Origin: Ardenticatenales bacterium
GTDB taxonomy: Bacteria > Chloroflexota > Anaerolineae > Promineifilales > UBA4811
DNA: 10,936 nt
NCBI GenBank assembly: GCA_030667645.1
Contig: DAOUVM010000043.1
Coordinates: 1 to 10,936 of the forward strand
Reading direction: 5' to 3'
Part shown: positions 5,600 to 10,936 of the stretch, piece by piece
Layout of the letters: each line of letters opens with the position of its first letter
Position numbering within the stretch: position 1 is the stretch's first letter
Program-made: the position numbers and the translations under genes
Notes under the pieces: generated by a model
What the model saw: the letters and a program-made list of their open reading frames with translations, nothing else
What the model was told of the DNA's origin: nothing
The model's database searches: none

Positions 5600-7530
5600 G
5601 TGATCCAGCAACGCCCTCAAACCGCAACAGTGAATCGCGACGACGTCCCTGGATCTGGACCGGCCTGATTGGGTTGGTTATCGTTGCCGCTGTACTGGCC
5701 GCTGTGGTTCTCCGGCCGCAAGATGGCTCTTTTTCCGGGGCCACCGAGGCCGATCCGCCGAACTTGGCCGAGGTTGTGATCACCGATCTGACGCAGGAGG
5801 AAACCTTTAACGGCAAACTCGAATCCATCAGGGGCTCGGGCACACTAATTCCCGTCTCCCAAATAGACCTCAATTTCCCATACCCTGGCACTGTGGCAGA
5901 ACTGCTGGTGCAGGTGGGGCAAAAAGTGAAGGCTGGAGATGTGCTGGCGCGGATCAACAGCGTCGCCGCCTTGAATGCGGTGACCACAGCCGAATTGCAG
6001 TTGGCGCAAGCTGCCATGCAAACGGACGCCACCACCACCCAAAGCGGCACAAGTTTCGATGAGATCAGCGTGGCTCAAGAGCAGATCAATCTAAACGTGG
6101 CCCAACAAGCATTAGATAACCTGGCCAATTGGGAGCCGGATGCAGACGACATTGCGCTGTTGGAAGCCAATGTGGCTGCGGCCGAGGCAGTTTATGACGC
6201 GGCGCTGGGGCAAAAAGCAGCCGGCAGCAACTATATCGCAGTGAGCAATATCAACGTCGCCCAAGCGGAACGGCAGTTGGCCAATGCTCAGGCGGCATAT
6301 GACACGGCTTTTGAGCCGGCGAGAGAGTGGGAATTGTGGTTTGATGAACCTACTTGTTATCCACACGAGGGTGACAGCATTCCCTGTACAGGGCCAGCTT
6401 TCAGCGAGAGAATGGCGAATGAACGAGAGGGCGCCACGGTCAGTCTGCAATATGCTCAGGAAAATCTGCGAATTGCCCAGTTGAACTATAACGCTTCGGT
6501 AGCCAACTCTAGCAACAGCGGTTCGGCCAGTGCGGAAAGCCAATTGTTAAGTGCAGAGCAGGCCCTGGCGACTGCTTTGGCCGGTCCTACACATGCGCAG
6601 ATAGCGGCGGCGGAAACGGCCGTTCAACAAGCCGAACTCTATCTGCAACAAGCCCAACTCAACCAGGAAGCCCAGGAACTCGGCCTGGCACTGGCCGAAC
6701 TCAACTTGGCGGTGGCGCAGGACAGTCTGGCAGGTGCGACCATTATCGCCCCGATGGATGGCACAGTCATGAGCATTCACGGCCACCTTGGCGGGCAGGT
6801 GGGAACAGCCCCCTTTATCACCCTGGCCGATCTCTCCCAACCCACTCTGGAAATCTTCCTTGATGAAACCAATCTGGACAAGGTGGCTGTCGGCTCTGCC
6901 GTGGAAGTTCTGTTTTCTGCCCTGCCCACCGAGTTCTTTACCGGCACAGTCGTTCAAGTCGATCCGCAACTGATCGATAGTGACGGTCTCAGCTTTGTGC
7001 GGGCATTGGCGCAGTTGGATAGCAGCCATAATCAGACGCTACCGGCCGGCTTGAATGCGGACGTCAACGTGGTCGGACTGTCGAACAGGATCGTTCGTGT
7101 CATCCTCCCTCTTGACGATGAAGGCCTGCTTGCCGTCGGCGATCCCGTCACTGTCGAGTTACCGGATCTCAGTGAGGTTTCTGGCACCGTCGTGTTTGTG
7201 CCGCAGGCTCCGACGCCGTCCAACTATGGCCCGCCGGTGTTCGAGGTTCTGGTCGAAATCGATGATCCGGCGGCAGCGGCAGGGCTCGCCGAACTTTCTG
7301 ATGAGACCTCTGTGGATGTGATTTTTATTGTGGACGCGGTCGATGACGTCATGGCGATCCCTGTCTCTGCTCTCGTGGCCCTGCTTGAGGGTGGGTACGC
7401 GGTCGAGGTGGACACCGCAATCGGTGCTCCCCGACTTGTCGCCGTCGAGGTCGGCTTTTTCGGCTCCAACAACATGATCGCGGTGACCTCAGACGCGCTG
7501 CAACCAGGCGATCAGGTGCTGGTGCCATGA
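5596..7530 (+). CDS. Membrane-fusion (periplasmic adaptor-type) protein of a MacAB-like exporter
   Basis: A 644-residue HlyD/MacA-family adaptor that would bridge the ABC permease and the outside. GGAGGGAAGC precedes the ATG. A basic N-terminus is followed by one membrane helix (19-39), then a first lipoyl half ('QIDLNFPYPGTVAELLVQVG', 'KVKAGDVLARI', 89-120), a long Gln/Ala-rich coiled coil (about 125-375), the second lipoyl half ('ATIIAPMDGTVMSIHGHLGG', 381-400), a beta-barrel (about 410-490) and a distal membrane-proximal part (495-644, ending 'LQPGDQVLVP'). Two Cys (254, 264) lie between coiled-coil arms and may pair. Residues about 55-80 and 495-644 ('LPLDDEGLLAVGDPVTVELP', 'VMAIPVSALVALLEGGYAVE') resemble actinobacterial adaptors, while 83-493 resembles Chloroflexota adaptors, so the gene seems mosaic. 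Stop and the next start overlap as ATGA. Family certain; cargo unknown. Confidence 0.88.
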   Translation: MSDPATPSNRNSESRRRPWIWTGLIGLVIVAAVLAAVVLRPQDGSFSGATEADPPNLAEVVITDLTQEETFNGKLESIRGSGTLIPVSQIDLNFPYPGTVAELLVQVGQKVKAGDVLARINSVAALNAVTTAELQLAQAAMQTDATTTQSGTSFDEISVAQEQINLNVAQQALDNLANWEPDADDIALLEANVAAAEAVYDAALGQKAAGSNYIAVSNINVAQAERQLANAQAAYDTAFEPAREWELWFDEPTCYPHEGDSIPCTGPAFSERMANEREGATVSLQYAQENLRIAQLNYNASVANSSNSGSASAESQLLSAEQALATALAGPTHAQIAAAETAVQQAELYLQQAQLNQEAQELGLALAELNLAVAQDSLAGATIIAPMDGTVMSIHGHLGGQVGTAPFITLADLSQPTLEIFLDETNLDKVAVGSAVEVLFSALPTEFFTGTVVQVDPQLIDSDGLSFVRALAQLDSSHNQTLPAGLNADVNVVGLSNRIVRVILPLDDEGLLAVGDPVTVELPDLSEVSGTVVFVPQAPTPSNYGPPVFEVLVEIDDPAAAAGLAELSDETSVDVIFIVDAVDDVMAIPVSALVALLEGGYAVEVDTAIGAPRLVAVEVGFFGSNNMIAVTSDALQPGDQVLVP

Positions 7531-8240
7531 GCGGCACGACCATCCCCGCGACAACCGTTCTCAACGTGGTGAACGTCCATAAAGAGTACGCCACCACGCC
7601 GCCGGTGCATGCCCTCCGTGGTGTCAGCTTTGCCGTCGCCAAGGGTGAGTTGGTGTCGGTGATAGGACCCTCTGGATCGGGCAAGTCGACGCTACTCCAT
7701 CTTATGGGAACCCTCGACCGGCCCACCAGTGGCGATATCATCGTTTCCGGGCATCGGGTGTCGGAGTTATCGGACCGTGATTTGTCGTCGCTGCGGGCAC
7801 ACCACATCGGCTTTGTGTTCCAACAGTTCCACCTGCTGAGCAGTCTGACCACACTCGACAACGTCGCCGAAGGTCTCCTCTACACCGGGAGACCGCTGCG
7901 TGAAAGGCGTGAACTCGCCGAGATCGCGCTTCGCCGGGTCGGGATGGGACACCGCCTCGACATGGTATCCGCCAAGCTCTCCGGAGGTGAAATGCAACGG
8001 GTCGCCACTGCCAGAGCCTTTGCCGGGGATCCGTCGATCATCCTGGCGGATGAACCCACCGGCAACCTGGACACCAAGAACAGCGATGCCATCGTCGAGT
8101 TGATCGAAGAGCTCCACGCCACCGGGGCCACGATCGTCGTGATCACCCACAATCGCGAGATTGCCGAGAGTTTCCCCCGAGTCGTCGGGCTGCTCGACGG
8201 CCAGGTTGAATACGACACGGCCGTTTCGGAGGTGGTGTAA
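7527..8240 (+). CDS. MacB-type ABC transporter ATP-binding protein
   Basis: A 237-residue cytoplasmic ATPase of the MacB/LolD (class 3, 'FtsE-like') family, which powers mechanotransmission by an FtsX-like permease. All motifs are intact: Walker A 'GPSGSGKST' (47-55), Q-loop 'FVFQQFHLL' (Q99), signature 'LSGGEMQR' (151-158), Walker B 'IILADEPTGNLD' (171-182, catalytic E176) and switch 'VVITHNR' (H208). 'LADEPTGNLD' and length of about 230 are typical for the family. There is no clear ribosome site of its own; the ATGA overlap with the fusion-protein gene points to translational coupling. Its TAA shares one base with the permease ATG, so the three genes must be made together. A very similar style of ATPase is common in Actinobacteria. 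Confidence 0.95.
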   Translation: MSGTTIPATTVLNVVNVHKEYATTPPVHALRGVSFAVAKGELVSVIGPSGSGKSTLLHLMGTLDRPTSGDIIVSGHRVSELSDRDLSSLRAHHIGFVFQQFHLLSSLTTLDNVAEGLLYTGRPLRERRELAEIALRRVGMGHRLDMVSAKLSGGEMQRVATARAFAGDPSIILADEPTGNLDTKNSDAIVELIEELHATGATIVVITHNREIAESFPRVVGLLDGQVEYDTAVSEVV

Positions 8241-9439
8241 TGGCTTTGACACTGCAACCGAGCAAGCTTCATGTAACCGACCTGATACGCACCGCCACCA
8301 TCGGGATCCGGACCCGCAAACAGCGCGCTGCGCTGTCGGCCCTCGGGATCATGATCGGTATTGCGGCAATGGTGGCGGTGTTGGGACTTTCCCAGTCGTC
8401 CAAATCGGAACTGCTCGCCCAACTCGAACGACTCGGCACCAATCTCCTCACCGTGGAACCAGATGTAGGGCTCGGGCGTGGTTCTGGAACCCTCCCAGCC
8501 ACAGCCACCGACATGATTGCCCGCATCGGCCCGATCGAGTCAACCAGCATGCTCAGCGCCGTTGGCGCTCATGTGTACAGAAACGACCTCATCCCCACAG
8601 GAAAGACCGGTGGAATTTCGGTTCAAGCCGTTGACCAGGAGTTGCTCGACGTGCTCGGTGGGTCGGTGGCGGACGGCGTCTGGTTCGACGATGCCAGGGC
8701 TGCCTATCCCAACGTCATTTTGGGATCGGTGGCCGCCGAACGTCTCGGTGTTCACCGGGTCAGCGGCACTCAGCAGGTCTGGCTGGCCAACCGCTGGTTC
8801 ACCGTTATTGGCATACTTGATCTGTTTGAACTAGCTCCCGACCTCGACCGTTCTGTCTTTATCGGCCATGTTGCGGCCGAGACGTACCTTGATCACGAGA
8901 ACCTGCCCAGCAGGGTGCTGGTACGGGTCGATCCGACCAAGGTTGACCAGGTGTTGACGGTGCTGGCGGCGACGGCCAACCCCGAGTTCCCCGAAGAAGT
9001 GACGGTGAATAAACCGTCGGACGCGTTGGAAGCGCAAGAAGCGGCCGATGACGCCTTTACCGCGCTCTTGCTGGGGTTGGGGGCCGTATCGCTCCTGGTA
9101 GGCGGCGTGGGCATCGCCAACGTCATGGTGATCGCCGTACTCGAACGCCGCGGTGAAATCGGACTCCGTCGAGCGCTCGGAGCAACTAGACGCCATGTCG
9201 CCAGCCAGTTTCTTAGCGAGGCGCTGTTGCTGGGAGCCATGGGAGGTACCGGCGGCATCCTCCTTGGTTTCGCCGTCACCGCCATCTATGCCAACATCAA
9301 AGGATGGGCGACACTCGTGCCACCCATTGCCGTGATCGGCGGTATCGCCGCCGCGCTGCTCATCGGAGGCATAGCCGGCCTCTATCCGGCCGCCAGGGCC
9401 GCTCGTCTGTCACCCACCGAAGCGCTCCGCACCACTTGA
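8240..9439 (+). CDS. MacB/FtsX-family ABC transporter permease
   Basis: A 399-residue permease with the classic four-helix layout: a helix near 31-50 ('ALSALGIMIGIAAMVAVLGL'), a large extracytoplasmic domain (about 51-272, MacB_PCD type), and three C-terminal helices near 275-300, 327-350 and 359-382. Between the second and third helices is the cytoplasmic coupling motif 'ERRGEIGLRRALGATRRHV' (302-320), a hallmark of the family, and the protein ends 'YPAARAARLSPTEALRTT', as MacB-like permeases do. GGAGGTG stands seven bases before the ATG, which overlaps the preceding stop. With the ATPase and the fusion protein it would form a MacAB-like machine that pushes extracytoplasmic substrates outward. 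No TolC-like partner is encoded here, as expected for a single-membrane cell. The substrate could be a peptide, lipid, lipoprotein or drug. Confidence 0.93.
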   Translation: MALTLQPSKLHVTDLIRTATIGIRTRKQRAALSALGIMIGIAAMVAVLGLSQSSKSELLAQLERLGTNLLTVEPDVGLGRGSGTLPATATDMIARIGPIESTSMLSAVGAHVYRNDLIPTGKTGGISVQAVDQELLDVLGGSVADGVWFDDARAAYPNVILGSVAAERLGVHRVSGTQQVWLANRWFTVIGILDLFELAPDLDRSVFIGHVAAETYLDHENLPSRVLVRVDPTKVDQVLTVLAATANPEFPEEVTVNKPSDALEAQEAADDAFTALLLGLGAVSLLVGGVGIANVMVIAVLERRGEIGLRRALGATRRHVASQFLSEALLLGAMGGTGGILLGFAVTAIYANIKGWATLVPPIAVIGGIAAALLIGGIAGLYPAARAARLSPTEALRTT

Positions 9440-9616
9440 TGACAGCCGGCTTGAAGCGGAAGGGGAACCTAGCGGCCGCTGATCCCCAGCCATGCAATCG
9501 CCACGGTGCGTGACGTACCGAGAAAGCAATCCTGTCTTGTGTCAGGGCTGCTATCTATTGGCGAGAGCCACGGGAGTCATCCAATCACGCGTTCGAATAG
9601 TCTGTTCCGTCAAGGG
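9440..9616. other. Convergent intergenic region without genes
   Basis: This 177-base stretch separates the ends of the permease gene and ettA. It holds two imperfect fold-backs: GGGGA...TCCCC around the palindrome AGCGGCCGCT (9462-9486) and CGGTGCG-TGA-CGTACCG (9504-9520, one G-T pair). Neither has a T-tract on either strand, so factor-independent termination is not well supported. I see no ORF with a ribosome site and family resemblance. Confidence 0.5.
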
Positions 9617-10936
9617 TCAATTCCGCCTCAACGGCCGGTGCTTTCGGCTCCCTCCACGTCCACTGTCGCCAAGTCGCTTGCGCTGGTCCTCTTCATATTC
9701 AGACCAATTGCCGATGAACAGCCGCCACCGTCCATCGCCCTCAGAAGCCAAGATATGGGTCGCAACCCGATTCAGAAACCAGCGATCATGGCTCACCACA
9801 ATGGCGCAACCGGCAAAGCTCGCCAAAGCGTCCTCCAGGGCTCGCAACGTATTCACGTCCAGGTTATTCGTGGGTTCATCTAGCATGATCACATTCCCCC
9901 CCGCTTTCAGGGTCTTGGCCAGATGCACCCGGTTTCGCTCACCGCCGGAGAGGGTCTTGACCTGCTTTTGTTGCTCTGCGCCGGCAAAGTTAAAGGCAGC
10001 CGCGTAGGCGCGCGAATTGATCTTTCGACCCCCTAGCGTCAAATGATCCAGGCCTTCCGATATCTCTTCCCACACTGTCTTTTCGTCATCCAGGGCCCGA
10101 AACTGGTCAACATGAGCCAATTTGACCGTCTGCCCGATCTTGATGGCGCCCTGGTCCGGCTGTTCCTGTCCGGCGATCATCTTTAGCAAGGTGGTTTTTC
10201 CCGCCCCATTGGGTCCAATCACACCAACTAGGCTCCCAGGAGGGATGCTGATCGTCAGATCGTCGACCAACCGGCGCTCTCCATAACTTTTGCTCACGCC
10301 TTTGAATTCGATCACGACGTCCCCCAACCTCGGTCCGGGGGGAACATAGATCTGCAACTCTCGGCGCAGTTGCTCATACTCTTGGCTCAACAGGCGTTCA
10401 TAGGCAGTCACCCGCGCTCTTCCTTTGGCTTGCTGCGCCTTGGGGGTCATGCGTATCCACTCCAATTCGCGCCGCAGTGTTCTCTGCCGTTGTGATTCGG
10501 ATTTCTCTTCTTGCTGTAACCGGGCTTGCTTTTGCTCCAGCCAGGACGAGTAATTTCCCCGCCAGGGGATTCCAAAGCCCCGGTCCAATTCCAGTATCCA
10601 TCCAGCCACGTTGTCCAGGAAGTATCGGTCGTGGGTCACCGCAATCACGGTGCCCCGATAACCACCCAGGTGCCGCTCGAGCCAGGCCGTCGACTCGGCA
10701 TCCAGATGATTGGTCGGCTCGTCCAGCAACAAAATATCTGGCTCGGTGAGCAGCAGCCGGGTCAGCGCCACTCGACGCCGTTCACCGCCGGAAAGGATCC
10801 GCACGGGCGTGTCGGCAGGAGGGCAACCCAGCGCCTCCATAGCGATTTCGAGGTGATTGTCGAGGTTCCACGCATCCAGCCGCTCGATCTTGTCCTGGAG
10901 ATCAGCCTGCTCGGCCAACAATGCGTCAAAATCTGC
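9617..10936 (-). CDS. ettA: Energy-dependent translational throttle protein EttA (ABC-F), C-terminal four fifths
   Basis: A cytoplasmic ABC-F ATPase that binds the ribosomal E site and links translation initiation to the ATP/ADP ratio. The frame is open to the right edge, so about 110-120 N-terminal residues, including the first Walker A, are missing. Visible in order: first signature 'LSGGERRRVAL', Walker B 'DILLLDEPTNHLD', switch 'AVTHDRYFLDNVAGWILELD', the EttA-specific 'GIPWRGNYSSWLEQK', the charged inter-domain linker (P-site tRNA-interacting motif region, 'LRRELEWIRMTPKAQQAKGRA'), 'YVPPGPRLGD', second Walker A 'GPNGAGKTT', signature 'LSGGERNRVHLAK', Walker B 'NVIMLDEPTNNLD' and switch 'IVVSHDRWFLNRVATHILA'. 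The linker and 'IYVPPGPRLGD' separate EttA from Uup and YheS. The tail ends 'RKHRPLRRN', more basic and shorter than the usual 'PHRIKYKRL' form. It converges with the efflux operon and is not part of it. Confidence 0.93.
   Translation of the reverse strand, partial: ADFDALLAEQADLQDKIERLDAWNLDNHLEIAMEALGCPPADTPVRILSGGERRRVALTRLLLTEPDILLLDEPTNHLDAESTAWLERHLGGYRGTVIAVTHDRYFLDNVAGWILELDRGFGIPWRGNYSSWLEQKQARLQQEEKSESQRQRTLRRELEWIRMTPKAQQAKGRARVTAYERLLSQEYEQLRRELQIYVPPGPRLGDVVIEFKGVSKSYGERRLVDDLTISIPPGSLVGVIGPNGAGKTTLLKMIAGQEQPDQGAIKIGQTVKLAHVDQFRALDDEKTVWEEISEGLDHLTLGGRKINSRAYAAAFNFAGAEQQKQVKTLSGGERNRVHLAKTLKAGGNVIMLDEPTNNLDVNTLRALEDALASFAGCAIVVSHDRWFLNRVATHILASEGDGRWRLFIGNWSEYEEDQRKRLGDSGRGGSRKHRPLRRN

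Noticed and set aside
4808..5620. A 270-codon minus-strand frame across the tandem lipoprotein genes.
   Set aside because: The sense strand carries two signal peptides, conserved Cys modules and good ribosome sites; the antisense product is a compositional shadow repeated because the genes are duplicated.
9462..9520. Two hairpins between the convergent permease and ettA genes as a bidirectional terminator.
   Set aside because: Neither is followed by a T-tract on either strand and the stems are short or imperfect, so I record them only as intergenic structure.
9492..10007. A + strand frame of 171 codons overlapping the ettA end.
   Set aside because: It lies mostly antisense to a certain ettA gene and has no ribosome site or family resemblance.

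Overview
The window looks like a chromosomal segment from a Chloroflexota (Anaerolineae-like) bacterium or a close uncultured relative. This is inferred from protein style: an Asn/Cys-rich lipoprotein with a 'CNPACVVD' segment, a GT39-type membrane protein fragment and a coiled-coil membrane-fusion protein, all of a kind common in that phylum. There is no rRNA or other phylogenetic marker to settle it. One operon in the middle has an actinobacterial (Acidimicrobiia-like) flavour, so horizontal transfer or recombination is likely. No tRNA, rRNA, CRISPR array or insertion sequence was recognised.

Left part (1-1200). The 3' end of a nitroreductase gene enters on the + strand. It is followed directly by an unbroken minus-strand frame that encodes the middle of a GT39-type polytopic membrane glycosyltransferase but lacks both its N- and C-terminal parts. 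This is a gene remnant (or an assembly junction). A perfect 12-bp hairpin at 1171-1199 probably ends the next minus-strand transcript.

Minus-strand unit (1244-3920). A large modular lipoprotein (674 aa, two pairs of internally repeated domains) lies downstream of a stand-alone CheY-like receiver gene. The receiver is split by a single-base frameshift although every catalytic residue is still readable. Upstream of it is a 42-codon ORF overlapping a GC hairpin with a T-rich tail, and a plausible promoter. Facing away on the + strand is a badly decayed histidine kinase, so the pair looks like a dying two-component system.

Central operon (about 4361-9439, + strand). Five tightly coupled genes: two tandem, duplicated small Cys-rich lipoproteins, a membrane-fusion protein, a MacB-type ABC ATPase and a MacB/FtsX-type permease. 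Together they would form a MacAB-like envelope efflux or extrusion system with two surface lipoproteins as accessory parts. The fusion protein appears mosaic: both ends resemble actinobacterial adaptors of such operons, while the central lipoyl/coiled-coil part resembles Chloroflexota adaptors.

Right part (9440-10936). A 177-base convergent intergenic stretch, then the minus-strand gene for the ABC-F translation factor EttA, whose N-terminus lies beyond the right edge.
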